DNA of 21,915 bases from Akkermansiaceae bacterium UBA5688 (lineage in GTDB: Bacteria; Verrucomicrobiota; Verrucomicrobiia; Verrucomicrobiales; Akkermansiaceae): NCBI GenBank assembly GCA_002420315.1, contig DIHU01000099.1, positions 12,464-34,378 of the forward strand, given 5' to 3'. Position numbers and translations under genes: made by a program. Shown in pieces: positions 13,329 through 21,913 of this stretch. The first letter of the stretch is position 1; each line of letters opens with the position of its first letter. The notes under the pieces are model-generated. The model saw nothing but the letters and a program-made list of their open reading frames with translations, did no database searches and had not been told where the DNA came from.

Positions 13329-14633
13329 CTAGATAATTTGGCGCGTATCAAGATAGGTGTTAGCTAGCGCGATCGGAAATTCTTGGGCCGTTTCGTCAAG
13401 AGTAACGATACCATCAGCTTTGAGTGTGGTGAGTACATCCTGCCGCTCAGCTGCATAATCATGGGCCGCAAAATACCCAAGCGCGTCCTCAAAACTTACC
13501 AAATCCTTGTCCATCATCTCCCCAATCCCCGATTCCCTGAGGCTGGCGAGTACTACTACATGCTTTTGACGAAGCTTTCGGAGGGGCTCTCGAATCTCAT
13601 CTGAATCTTCCCCGCGCAGATTAGTCATAACAACTACCATGGAGCGTCGCTGTTGATGCCTAAGTAATCGCTCGGCAGCCTCGGAAAAATCACTCGGAAA
13701 AGGAGACGTTTCATAATCGTATAAGTGATTAAGAACTGTCGTCATAGAGCTAGTACTTTTGACCGGCGGAAGCCAGCGATCGGTTCCGCCAAAACTAAGA
13801 ATTCCAACTTGGTCTCCTTGGCGAAGAGCCACGTATGAAATCAGGAGCATCGAATTCAAACAGTGATCAAACTGACTAATTTCACCATCGATTGTTCGCA
13901 TCCGCCGACCGCAATCGAGCATCAAAATCACTGACTGATCTAGCTGCTCTTGGAAATCACGACTGATCAGACTTTGCCGTTTAGAACTTGCCTTCCAATC
14001 GATCTGCGAAAGAGAGTCACCCATCTGATAATCACGAAGCTGGTGGAAGTCACGACTCAGCCCCGCACGGTTTTTTCGAATTATTCCGGTATGCTCCTGG
14101 CGATGAGCCATTGCCATTAAGGCATAACTTAAAACTGGCTGATAATTAGGATAAACTTTCACTTTTCCATGATCGCCAATCTTCACGAACCTCGACCAAA
14201 AACCCAGCAATGACGTCATCAGGATATGCGTCTTTTTGAAACTGACCTCTCCTCGTTTGGAGAGAGTAATCGGGTAATTTAAATCAAGATAGCCACTTCT
14301 TTTGATCCAACCACGCCACGGAAAGACGTCACACTCACAGCGGCTAGGAATACCATCAAACACACCAACATAAATGGGGCGGTCACTTAAGTTTATGATC
14401 CTTAATTTCACTTCTCCCTCTACTCCAACTGCCATTCGTCCAGGCAGGGTCCTTTCTGCCAAAGGTAATTCAAAAACGAAAGCCACGAGCGCATCCAACA
14501 GAGCAAGAAATGCCAAGGCTCCGCCTAGTATTCCCCACCCTACCGACACTCCAGGATGCAAAGAACCTGCCAAACCCATTAAGGTCCAGAGAATCAAAAG
14601 CGCAATGAGCGCACGAGTGGGACGGAGAGGCAT
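13329..14633 (-). CDS. DUF58 protein (VWA-like), MoxR partner
   Basis: A membrane-anchored protein of 434 residues. Two hydrophobic segments lie at about 8-24 and 31-54. A beta-rich region (65-165) follows, then the DUF58 signature FHQLRDYQMGDSLSQIDWKA (196-215) with SRDF after it. The following LMLDCGRRM (237-245) is the first strand of a von Willebrand A-like domain, but the MIDAS motif DxSxS is not complete (DCGRR), as in some DUF58 subgroups. The remaining VWA-like strands are recognisable: VGILSFGG, RSMVVVMTNLRG and HVVVLASL. DUF58 proteins usually act with the MoxR AAA+ ATPase encoded next to them; here moxR lies 9 bases upstream in the operon. The pair is thought to help assemble or activate envelope complexes. 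Confidence 0.9.
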   Translation of the reverse strand: MPLRPTRALIALLILWTLMGLAGSLHPGVSVGWGILGGALAFLALLDALVAFVFELPLAERTLPGRMAVGVEGEVKLRIINLSDRPIYVGVFDGIPSRCECDVFPWRGWIKRSGYLDLNYPITLSKRGEVSFKKTHILMTSLLGFWSRFVKIGDHGKVKVYPNYQPVLSYALMAMAHRQEHTGIIRKNRAGLSRDFHQLRDYQMGDSLSQIDWKASSKRQSLISRDFQEQLDQSVILMLDCGRRMRTIDGEISQFDHCLNSMLLISYVALRQGDQVGILSFGGTDRWLPPVKSTSSMTTVLNHLYDYETSPFPSDFSEAAERLLRHQQRRSMVVVMTNLRGEDSDEIREPLRKLRQKHVVVLASLRESGIGEMMDKDLVSFEDALGYFAAHDYAAERQDVLTTLKADGIVTLDETAQEFPIALANTYLDTRQII

Positions 14634-14642
14634 TTCAGAAAA

Positions 14643-15644
14643 TTAGAGCCTCGGAGCTCCCACCGCCTCGAGAGAAGAGCTCAAAAGATCATCAGTATTT
14701 TGGCCGCTAATTGCGACTTCCGGCGCAACCTGTATACGATGTCGAAGAACGGGCAGCGAGGCTTGTTTAACATCGTCGGGGATTACGTAATCACGTCCCC
14801 CCATAATGGCGTAGGCCTTGGCGACCTGCACGAGGCTGATTGCACCTCGCGTTCCTGCGCCTAAACTCATACCGTGGGATTCTCGAGTTAGCCGGGTCAG
14901 CCGCAGAGCGTAATCAATAACTTCGGGCACAACCTTAACCATGGCGGTTAAGCGTTGCGCCTCTATGATTGTTCCTGAATCACAAACCTGCTCCACGCCA
15001 CGCGGGTCCAGCCCCTTAGCGCCCCGAGCAGATGTCACGGCAGAAACCACCTGAAGCTCTTCATCCATAGTTGGATAGTCGATAATTATCTTCATCAGAA
15101 AGCGGTCCAATTGGGCCTCAGGAAGCGGGTAAGTTCCCTCCTGTTCGATAGGGTTCTGCGTTGCAAAGCACATAAAAGGAGGAGCCACTGGCAGTGATTC
15201 ACCATCAATGGTCACTTGTTGTTCCTGCATTACCTCAAGAAGAGCCGCCTGAGTTTTCGCAGGTGCACGGTTGATCTCGTCCGCTAAAAGAAGGTTGGTA
15301 AAAACGGGGCCACGACGAGTTTGGAAGGACTGACTCTTCATATCGAAGAGAGTAAATCCAGTAATATCAGATGGCATCATATCTGGGGTGAATTGAAGAC
15401 GACCAAACTGACCCCCAAACGTGCTCGCTAGCGCCAGAACCATGTGCGTCTTCCCTAGTCCGGGCTTACCTTCTAAAAGGACGTGCCCCCCTGCAAGAAG
15501 AGCCGCGATAATCTGATTCACGGTATCACTCTGACCGTAGACTACCTTCTGAATCTCGGAACGGAGACTACCACTCAGTTGACCAACCTTACTAAGGTCG
15601 GGTATCTCTGGTGTAGCCTGGCGATAGGGATTATTTTCTGTCAT
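14643..15644 (-). CDS. MoxR-family AAA+ ATPase
   Basis: A cytoplasmic AAA+ chaperone-like ATPase of 333 residues. Walker A is GKPGLGKT (59-66) and Walker B LLLADE (118-123). Downstream come INRAPAKTQAALLEVMQE, the sensor-1 ATQNPIEQEGTYPLPEAQLDRF stretch (split around Asn 164 and Arg 181) and the C-terminal helical lid with the sensor-2 region (TRGAISL). All nucleotide-binding residues are present, so it should be active. The ATG overlaps the TGA of the DUF4350 gene by 4 bases (ATGA at 15641-15644), which indicates translational coupling. The likely partner is the DUF58 protein behind it. The substrate is unknown; the membrane proteins in the operon suggest an envelope target. Confidence 0.95.
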   Translation of the reverse strand: MTENNPYRQATPEIPDLSKVGQLSGSLRSEIQKVVYGQSDTVNQIIAALLAGGHVLLEGKPGLGKTHMVLALASTFGGQFGRLQFTPDMMPSDITGFTLFDMKSQSFQTRRGPVFTNLLLADEINRAPAKTQAALLEVMQEQQVTIDGESLPVAPPFMCFATQNPIEQEGTYPLPEAQLDRFLMKIIIDYPTMDEELQVVSAVTSARGAKGLDPRGVEQVCDSGTIIEAQRLTAMVKVVPEVIDYALRLTRLTRESHGMSLGAGTRGAISLVQVAKAYAIMGGRDYVIPDDVKQASLPVLRHRIQVAPEVAISGQNTDDLLSSSLEAVGAPRL

Positions 15645-16792
15645 CGTTTAAAAAGAGTTTGGATTTTTTGCGCTAATTTTAAGATATGGCCAGGGTCTTT
15701 GGGCGGATTGATGGTTAAAGCTTCGACTACTTCATCACGGGTCAAACCGGACTCCTCAGCCAATCGATCATGGAAACTTTCGGGATCTCCATGATTTTTC
15801 TTTTCAAGCTGAGCTCTAAGAGGTCTCAAGAGGTGCTCTAGCTCCCCGGTCCGCCAAAGAAAGCGGGCCGAGGTAATCAGCGACTTTCCATAAGGTTGGC
15901 GCTTCATCGAGTTATCCCGGAGAATTGGCCCAAAGCGTGGCATACGCATCCAGAGCCACGCAAATAACAATACAAGTCCCGCGATCACAACCATCCAACC
16001 CTCCTTCCAAACCATCCCAAAAAAGGAGTTTGAGGAACCGTAGAGAAAGACGATTTTACCTGAGCGTCCATATACCCCTGACAAATGATCCAAAAAATCG
16101 GCATGATCTGCCCGTGCAAGGTAAGGATTCCGAAATGGCCTTGCATGGGCGAGCACAAGGACTTCTCCGGATCCGTAATTCGTTCCAACCATTCGGGATT
16201 TTTCATCTTTGGCTGGAATCCAATTCCGACCCTTCTCAATTCCCAAGCCAACCTCACCTTCAAATTCCAGGCTGTGCCCACCCCACTCTTCCTTAGTTTT
16301 CACCAACTCCCAAGGACGTGAGAGATGCCCTCGGTTTTTTGAATTATGCTCCGCTGCTTGATAAGAATAATGAGCCGAAGAAATCCCAAGTTGCTCCAAG
16401 ACATGGTCCAAGCCAGGATAGTCGCCCCCTTTGGAAAAACCCATACCCGAATCTAATTCAGTGAAATCATTCCTATCGGGTTCCCCCCCTTCGATTGTCA
16501 TAACCAGGTTCCCTCCCCGGCTTACCCAATCCAACACCCGAATAGCCATCCCCTTCGTCCGAAGAAAGGAACCCGGCAAAATAATCATCCGAGTCTCATT
16601 ATCGTAGTTCGACCATGTTCGCGAACTCTCCACGTTCCACCCCAGCTGATCGAGATACTTCTCGGCTGCCAAATAAGGATTAATACGAGCCTTCCCAACG
16701 TAGCCCATCGGAATCTCGTCAACCGCTCGACGTTCTTCTTTTGGACCGCAACCTGAAACAAAGAGCAGACTTAAAAAAGCAGACCACTTCAT
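15641..16792 (-). CDS. DUF4350-type lipoprotein with C-terminal membrane segment
   Basis: A 383-residue protein starting MKWSAFLSLLFVSGC; VSGC is a lipobox with Cys 15 as the lipidated residue. The start at 16792 is supported by this signal, by a 4-base ATGA overlap with the DUF4129 stop and by AAGGAGG 6 bases upstream. An in-frame start 27 bases further up would spoil the signal. The periplasmic part has NPYLAAEKYLDQLGW, a stretch with MIILPGSFL and GGNLVMTIEGG (a flavodoxin-like sensor fold is usual for DUF4350), and a GEVLVLA strand. WMVVIAGLVLLFAWLWM spans a membrane, followed by a cytoplasmic tail with MPRFGPI and a helical end. Function unknown; position places it as the accessory component between DUF4129 and MoxR. 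Confidence 0.82.
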   Translation of the reverse strand: MKWSAFLSLLFVSGCGPKEERRAVDEIPMGYVGKARINPYLAAEKYLDQLGWNVESSRTWSNYDNETRMIILPGSFLRTKGMAIRVLDWVSRGGNLVMTIEGGEPDRNDFTELDSGMGFSKGGDYPGLDHVLEQLGISSAHYSYQAAEHNSKNRGHLSRPWELVKTKEEWGGHSLEFEGEVGLGIEKGRNWIPAKDEKSRMVGTNYGSGEVLVLAHARPFRNPYLARADHADFLDHLSGVYGRSGKIVFLYGSSNSFFGMVWKEGWMVVIAGLVLLFAWLWMRMPRFGPILRDNSMKRQPYGKSLITSARFLWRTGELEHLLRPLRAQLEKKNHGDPESFHDRLAEESGLTRDEVVEALTINPPKDPGHILKLAQKIQTLFKR

Positions 16793-18312
16793 TGGCTCCC
16801 TCCTTCCTGAAATGGCCACTCTTTCCAGAGTTCATCGATGATTTCCTCATTAGGGCAACGACGCGCGTAAGCTTGGGAAATCCAGGCGTTGGTCAACAAG
16901 GCAAAGTAGGAAGCGCTTGCAATTTCTCCCCTAGAAACAACTCTGCGCAGGCAATCCATTTCAGTATCGCTCTCCTCAATCTCCACTAACTGTCGGGTCA
17001 CAAGCGATGAAATAGCTCCCCGATAGAGAAGACTGAGGGCTTCTTGATACTGCCCCTTCTCCCACATCTTTCGCGCCTCCGAGAGAAGATCAGACGGAAG
17101 GTTTTCAGGCTCCACATTCAACCCTGCCAAGGTAGTCACCTTCTTAATTTCGCCTACGGAATCTTTTGGACGACTTCGAAAAACATGTAAATTATGAATC
17201 ACTACCCAAATAAAGCCGACGATTGCAGTAATCACGATAGCCCAAAAAAGGAATTGTCCGATACCGGCAAAAACCCCGTTACCCGCCTTGGAATTTAAAG
17301 CACTAGATTCTTCTTTTTCCTCATCCTCATAAACCATACGAGTATCGATCTTAAAATCCTCCTGACTCAGAACTCTTTGCGCATCTTGATTAGCTTCCAA
17401 CTGCGCTGAAGAGCCAAGCATCACTAGCCCTAACAAAATAAGACCCAGCCTCTGCCCAAGTCCTTTGAACTTCAATTCAATATCCCAACCTTCGGCCCAA
17501 GTTCGTGTATTCACATAAAGCCCAAATCCAGCTCCTGTGTAAAACCAAGCGACGACAGAAACCGCATTTAGATAGAACACTCCTAAAACTATCCAGATCC
17601 AGTTGGGTAAGAATTTAGTTTCTCCTTCAATAAAAGCATCCCAGGTCAGAAATTCGCTAATTTCCACACCTTCCGGCAACATTATTAAAGCGAAATAGAC
17701 CTGGCTCCCCCAGATTAGAATCTCCATTAGAAAGCAGATACAAGTCAGCCCAATCGCTGAACTCGCGCTGCGATACGATAGCGTCTTATGCCGTGCCTTA
17801 TAGCGAGCACCCTCCAATCCTTCGAGGTATCGGATTGGTAGCAATAACGAACGACTAGATGTCGAACGATAAAACAAAAGACCAATGACCACACACCAGT
17901 AGAGGAACACAAAACTAGCCTTTAAATTTGCTTCGTCACCATTATCCGAATGAAGAAACCATCCAAGAGCACTCAAACTCACACCAATGAGAACTAGCTC
18001 TTTATTCTTAGAACCCTCGTCCAGTAACACTTTCATGCTTTCCCGCCACGTCGAATACTCTCCAAACAAGCTCCGACTCAAAGGATGAAGAGCGACAGAT
18101 TCCCAAATCGGCTTTAACCACCAAATCAAAAAGATACCCCAGCCTACCGATTGATGACAGATGGCCAAAATCAGAAGCCCAAGTGGAAATACCGAGGTCA
18201 TCCACCCCTTGAGGAGCACAATCGAATGTTCACCAGTCAAACGGAGCCCCAAATCGATGGCCTCCCATTGAGTGCGGGGTCGAATTTCCGCCGTCACTTT
18301 TTCAAGTTCCAC
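16789..18312 (-). CDS. DUF4129-containing multi-pass membrane protein
   Basis: A 507-residue membrane protein with a GTG start at 18312, 11 bases inside the SpoIIM gene, and a G-rich AGGAAGGGGGGG ribosome site. The N-terminal half has about seven hydrophobic segments (near 39-66, 105-121, 132-147, 185-211, 236-265 and 287-302). Between the last two lies NTRTWAEGWDIELKFK, as in membrane proteins of this operon type. An acidic periplasmic stretch (EDEEKEE, about 329-335) is followed by a last membrane span (350-373) and the cytoplasmic DUF4129 domain LLSEARKMWEKGQYQEALSL (409-428 onward), usually at the C-terminus of these proteins. It is translationally coupled with DUF4350 (ATGA overlap). The role is unknown; the family sits with MoxR, DUF58 and SpoIIM genes, or with transglutaminases. 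Confidence 0.83.
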   Translation of the reverse strand: MELEKVTAEIRPRTQWEAIDLGLRLTGEHSIVLLKGWMTSVFPLGLLILAICHQSVGWGIFLIWWLKPIWESVALHPLSRSLFGEYSTWRESMKVLLDEGSKNKELVLIGVSLSALGWFLHSDNGDEANLKASFVFLYWCVVIGLLFYRSTSSRSLLLPIRYLEGLEGARYKARHKTLSYRSASSAIGLTCICFLMEILIWGSQVYFALIMLPEGVEISEFLTWDAFIEGETKFLPNWIWIVLGVFYLNAVSVVAWFYTGAGFGLYVNTRTWAEGWDIELKFKGLGQRLGLILLGLVMLGSSAQLEANQDAQRVLSQEDFKIDTRMVYEDEEKEESSALNSKAGNGVFAGIGQFLFWAIVITAIVGFIWVVIHNLHVFRSRPKDSVGEIKKVTTLAGLNVEPENLPSDLLSEARKMWEKGQYQEALSLLYRGAISSLVTRQLVEIEESDTEMDCLRRVVSRGEIASASYFALLTNAWISQAYARRCPNEEIIDELWKEWPFQEGGSQ

Positions 18313-19270
18313 GTCCCCCCCTTCCTACAAAAACAAAATAAAGAAGATGCATTAGCCAGAAAGCAACACCCACCATATATTTAACATTAGTATCAATCGG
18401 TTGGGCTGACCAAAACCCTTCCACCACTGCTGCCAGACTAGTCATACAGGCACCCCCGATCAGTAAAGGAAGCCCACCACGACCGGCGCGTGTTAGCGCC
18501 TCGCCTCGAGTGAGTTGCCCGGGGGCAAGCAAGGCAAACCCGATCTTCAAACCTGCCATTCCGACCACCAGCATTCCAAGAATTTCAAAAGAAGAATGTC
18601 CTGCGACAAACTTCCAGAGCAACTCTGGACTTCCGGCATATTCGACATATCCAACCACTGCCCCTAGATAAAGCCCATTGTAAATCAGGAAAAATAAAGT
18701 CCCTATCCCAAAAAATATCCCTCCCGCAAAAATCCGGAAATCGATTCCTACATTGTTATTAATATAGTGAGCGAACATCATAAAGTTTGACCCATGTTCT
18801 TGTCGTAAATACTCAACGCTGTCAGCATCCTTACCATACATTCCTTCGACATCTGACATCGCCTCGGCACCCAACAAAGCTTGCACCCATTCGATCTCTT
18901 TGTCCGCTGACCACCACATCGCAAAAAAGGGTCCCAAGAACACAAAAGAAACCACCATGAAAAGCTTCCATTCTCGACGGAAAGCTGCAGGAAAAGTACT
19001 CAGAAAGAGGCGAAGAAACCCCTCCCCAAACGCATCTCTCTTACGATGAATCTGTCGATACCCCACAATTGCTAAACCATTCAAGCGATCGCAGATTTGC
19101 TGGCCGAACATCCGATATTGCGCTAACGAAAGATCATAACAAATTTTACGAAATCGCGAGGGCAACTTGTGATTATCCGATGTCCCTTTCTTGCCTTTCG
19201 AGTTTTCCAACTGAAGTTCGAATTTCTTCCAATCGGAGCCATTTTTATTTTCAAATTCGTGCCGATTCAT
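18302..19270 (-). CDS. SpoIIM-like (stage II sporulation M/DUF95) membrane protein
   Basis: A 322-residue membrane protein. An 80-residue polar N-terminus (LPSRFRKICYDLSLAQYR) is followed by hydrophobic segments near 102-119, 178-209, 224-250, 266-282 and 297-315. FGIGTLFFLIYNGLYLGAVVGY and GHSSFEILGMLVVGMAGLKIG (split near 186-244) are the family's core, including the H-x-x-x-E pair, where FEI replaces the common ELP/EIP. In Bacillus, SpoIIM takes part in engulfment, but outside spore formers the family recurs with MoxR and RDD genes, and sporulation is not implied here. The start shows GGAGG 7 bases before ATG and a 4-base overlap with the RDD stop (ATGA). The 3' end overlaps the DUF4129 gene by 11 bases. 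Confidence 0.86.
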   Translation of the reverse strand: MNRHEFENKNGSDWKKFELQLENSKGKKGTSDNHKLPSRFRKICYDLSLAQYRMFGQQICDRLNGLAIVGYRQIHRKRDAFGEGFLRLFLSTFPAAFRREWKLFMVVSFVFLGPFFAMWWSADKEIEWVQALLGAEAMSDVEGMYGKDADSVEYLRQEHGSNFMMFAHYINNNVGIDFRIFAGGIFFGIGTLFFLIYNGLYLGAVVGYVEYAGSPELLWKFVAGHSSFEILGMLVVGMAGLKIGFALLAPGQLTRGEALTRAGRGGLPLLIGGACMTSLAAVVEGFWSAQPIDTNVKYMVGVAFWLMHLLYFVFVGRGGRGT

Positions 19271-19977
19271 CGTTGTTCCTCCAACCAGTGTGCCATTCCC
19301 ATTAACTTAGAAACCCCCTTGGTCCCAACTTCTCCTGTCATTTTTTCGAGATGATTAGATAACTCCACACGGCGAGCTTCAGACCATCCACCACTTCGAT
19401 AACGAAACGCCAAAATCGCCGCCTCCTCCTCCCGATTTAGCGAAAAATTAACCGGAACTTGTTCCAACGGCGGAGGCCCAGGAATGACCGGATCAATCCG
19501 GGGCTTCGAATACACCACGAAAGTCCCGGCAGCCAGATCACCTAGACGTTGAAATCTCGGATGGAAAAAAACGATAAGGGGAAGAAACGGAAGCATCACT
19601 TCAACACCTCTAATAAAGTTTCTAATCATAGAAGCCCCAATCGTAACCCCTCCTCCTGCTTCATTTACTACCCGCAATCCAAGTGCCCGCTTCCCTAGAG
19701 TAGCCCCCCAAGGACTGATTTCAAAAATAACTGGGTAGAACCACCAAATCAGAAAGAAAGAAAGCAGATATACCCCTTCAGATACATTCTTCCCCACTAC
19801 TGAAGAGAGCAAATTGATGATTAAATACAAAAAAAAGAGAGCGGCCCCTTCGATAAGTAAATCAAGAATCCACGCGATTAGGCGCAAAAATGGCCCAGCA
19901 GTCCGAAGATGGATTTGCATCCCCTCGGCGAGTTCCACCAACTGGAGAGTATCTATACGCCGCTTTGGACCTAACAT
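19267..19977 (-). CDS. RDD-family membrane protein
   Basis: A 236-residue membrane protein. The RDD domain is plain: LRLIAWILDLLIEG (31-44) with Arg 32 and Asp 39, then hydrophobic spans near 45-60 and 70-86, then PWGATLGKRALGLRVV (89-104), IRNFIRG (118-124) and RLGDLAAGTFVV (144-155). The C-terminal 75 residues are soluble. They contain LNREEEAAILAFRYRSGGWS and a HWLEEQ end, a tail common to RDD proteins of this operon type. It is the first gene of the MoxR operon, 50 bases after purU, so its promoter may lie in that gap or inside purU. RDD proteins have been linked to ion or solute transport, but nothing here shows a substrate. Confidence 0.88.
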   Translation of the reverse strand: MLGPKRRIDTLQLVELAEGMQIHLRTAGPFLRLIAWILDLLIEGAALFFLYLIINLLSSVVGKNVSEGVYLLSFFLIWWFYPVIFEISPWGATLGKRALGLRVVNEAGGGVTIGASMIRNFIRGVEVMLPFLPLIVFFHPRFQRLGDLAAGTFVVYSKPRIDPVIPGPPPLEQVPVNFSLNREEEAAILAFRYRSGGWSEARRVELSNHLEKMTGEVGTKGVSKLMGMAHWLEEQR

Positions 19978-20027
19978 CGAATTAGCGCTAGAAGCTATCG
20001 GGCATCAACCTAACGTAAAGCTCACAT

Positions 20028-20882
20028 TTAATCCGGAAAAACAATGGCTCTCTTTCCGTCGATAATTGTGCGGTCATGAACATGATAACGAATGCCTCTC
20101 GCCAATGCCGACCTCTCGCAATCGCGACCCAAGCGGACTAAATCAAGCACGCTATGATGGTGCTGAACCCGCTCAACTTCCTGTTCAATAATAGGCCCGG
20201 CATCGAGTTCCCCCGTCACGTAGTGACAGGTTGCCCCAATAAATTTTACACCTCGTTCATAAGCCTGTCGGTAAGGATTAGCGCCAATAAATGCCGGAAG
20301 AAAGCTGTGATGAATATTAATCATGCGTCCACTGTATTTTTCACACATCCATGGCGGCATGATTTGCATGAAGCGAGCCAAGACAACCAATTCAACTTTT
20401 TGTTCTTCAAGCAATGATTCTATGTCACGAAAACCGACTTCCTTATCGTCCCCCATCTCAACCAAATGGAACGGAAGGCCAGCACTCTCAGCAATCTCTT
20501 TACAATCTAAGCGGTTACCAATTACCGACGTAATCTCAATCGGCATTTCGCCTAACTTGGTCCGCCAAAGAATCTCGTTGAGACAATGGTCGGTTTTTGT
20601 AACCAAAACTGCCGTTTTCATTTTATAAGGTAAGCGGCGGAAATGCCATTCAGCTTTAATTGCCCGGCCCAGGACTTCAAAGCTTGCGATGAAATCCTCA
20701 ACCGAAATCTCAAGGCTCTCCGTATCGATCTCGAGCCGAGAGTAAAAAACTCCACGCTTTTGCTCAGTAAATTGATTGAATTCGACCAAATTCGCGCTGA
20801 ATTCAGAAGCATGATTGGCAATTTGAGCTACCAAACCATGCTTATCGGGACAAGTGAGTTTCAATATAAGACCTTCGCGCAT
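20028..20882 (-). CDS. purU: Formyltetrahydrofolate deformylase PurU
   Basis: Hydrolyses 10-formyl-THF to formate and THF, balancing one-carbon pools and feeding formate to PurT-type purine synthesis. The N-terminal ACT domain begins ILKLTCPDKHGLVAQIA. The formyltransferase domain carries ARFMQIMPP, INIHHSFLPAFIGANPYRQAYERGVK (split here around the catalytic Asn and His) and ATCHYVTGELDAGPIIEQ, with the catalytic Asp. The Asn-His-Asp triad of the PurN/PurU fold is complete. The ATG at 20882 gives 284 residues, close to the family. A TTG at 20900 would add six, and neither has a ribosome site. An inverted repeat precedes the gene at 20966-21000. In E. coli, PurU responds to methionine and glycine; whether this one does cannot be read here. 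Confidence 0.94.
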   Translation of the reverse strand: MREGLILKLTCPDKHGLVAQIANHASEFSANLVEFNQFTEQKRGVFYSRLEIDTESLEISVEDFIASFEVLGRAIKAEWHFRRLPYKMKTAVLVTKTDHCLNEILWRTKLGEMPIEITSVIGNRLDCKEIAESAGLPFHLVEMGDDKEVGFRDIESLLEEQKVELVVLARFMQIMPPWMCEKYSGRMINIHHSFLPAFIGANPYRQAYERGVKFIGATCHYVTGELDAGPIIEQEVERVQHHHSVLDLVRLGRDCERSALARGIRYHVHDRTIIDGKRAIVFPD

Positions 20883-20965
20883 CGACGGTCTTTGAACCAA
20901 TAAATCAAAAAGCTCAAGCCCGACCCAAATAAATTCACTTCAACACCAAGGATAAACACGACCTT

Positions 20966-21000
20966 TCTCCCAAGATTTCTTGGTCAATTGATGTGGGAGA
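20966..21000. repeat. Overlapping inverted repeats between the LysR gene and purU
   Basis: TCTCCCA (20966-20972) pairs with TGGGAGA (20994-21000). A second perfect stem, CCAAG-ATTT-CTTGG (20970-20983), uses bases CCA of the first arm, so the two hairpins exclude each other. The site lies 17-51 bases after the LysR stop and about 84-118 bases before purU on the minus strand. It could be a weak terminator or an attenuator. No T-run follows. Confidence 0.35.
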
Positions 21001-21016
21001 CAAGTTCAATCATATT

Positions 21017-21913
21017 TCATCTAGAAAACTTTTTCACGTGAGCCTTTGCAATAGTGAGAAAGTCTTCGACGACGCCCTTGGCCTTTCCTTGATACATTGC
21101 CCCGATAACTAAAGGAGGGAAATTTGGCAGGACAAGAGGTTTAACACCCTTAGGATTAGGTTGGTCTGGAATAAAAATACCAATACCAATTCCAAACCCA
21201 CGCTCCACGAAATCACGCACCACATCAGTAGAGTTTACCTCTACAGAAACTGGCCAATTAATCTCGTGCCGATCAAACTCCTTCTGAAAAAGTTGCTGCA
21301 GAATTTCATTTGGGGGCAATCCAATTAAAGCTTCTTTACCGATCAGCCCCGTTTTTGAATAAGGATCTTTCTCTAGTAACTCCTTCCAAGACTTGGCTTT
21401 CGATTTTGCAGGCACCCAGAGAACTGTGGGTATTTTTAGTAAAGGTTCGCTTTTTAAACCATCTGACATTTTCCCCCCAATCACTCCAATCGCAACATCC
21501 ACCTGCTGAGAAGTGACGAGACCATGAACATCTGAGGGCGCCACTTCACGTAGCGACAATTTAAGTTTTGGTTCTTTTTTCTTCAGTGTCTCTAAGCAGT
21601 CTGGAAGGTGATTTCTCAGTGCTGAGGCCGTGGCAGCGAGCCGCAAATGCCGACCTTCCTCGCCTCTCAGCTTTTCTTCTAAATCTCCCAGTCCCGAGAA
21701 AAAGGGGTAGATATAGTCATAAAGCTCTTCCCCCGCTGGAGTGAGCGTAAAGGGCCGTCTATTAAATAATTTAATTCCAAGCTTCTCTTCCAATTGCAAG
21801 ATTTGCCCACTTACCGCCGGTTGCTGAATCCCATAAGGCATTTTTCTTACCGCTGCAGTGATCCCTTCAAACTTTGCCACAAAGTAAAATAACTCAAGAT
21901 GGTGGATGTTCAT
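21017..21913 (-). CDS. LysR-type transcriptional regulator
   Basis: A 298-residue DNA-binding regulator. The N-terminal winged helix-turn-helix is standard in length and sequence: MNIHHLELFYFVAKFEGIT, then IQQPAVSGQILQLEEKLGIKLFNRRPFTLTPAGEELY (split over residues 29-65). A linker helix and a periplasmic-binding-protein-like effector domain follow (from about 90 to the end: LRLAATASA, VDVAIGVIGG, FGIGIGIFIP). The ligand and targets are unknown. LysR regulators often control a divergent neighbour, which would lie beyond the right edge of the window. purU lies downstream on the same strand, 134 bases away. The ATG is 2 bases from the window edge, so a longer start cannot be excluded, but this one matches the family. 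Confidence 0.93.
   Translation of the reverse strand: MNIHHLELFYFVAKFEGITAAVRKMPYGIQQPAVSGQILQLEEKLGIKLFNRRPFTLTPAGEELYDYIYPFFSGLGDLEEKLRGEEGRHLRLAATASALRNHLPDCLETLKKKEPKLKLSLREVAPSDVHGLVTSQQVDVAIGVIGGKMSDGLKSEPLLKIPTVLWVPAKSKAKSWKELLEKDPYSKTGLIGKEALIGLPPNEILQQLFQKEFDRHEINWPVSVEVNSTDVVRDFVERGFGIGIGIFIPDQPNPKGVKPLVLPNFPPLVIGAMYQGKAKGVVEDFLTIAKAHVKKFSR

Noticed and set aside
13271..13351. N-terminal extension of the small lipoprotein
   Set aside because: It would bury the lipoprotein signal and overlap the DUF58 gene.
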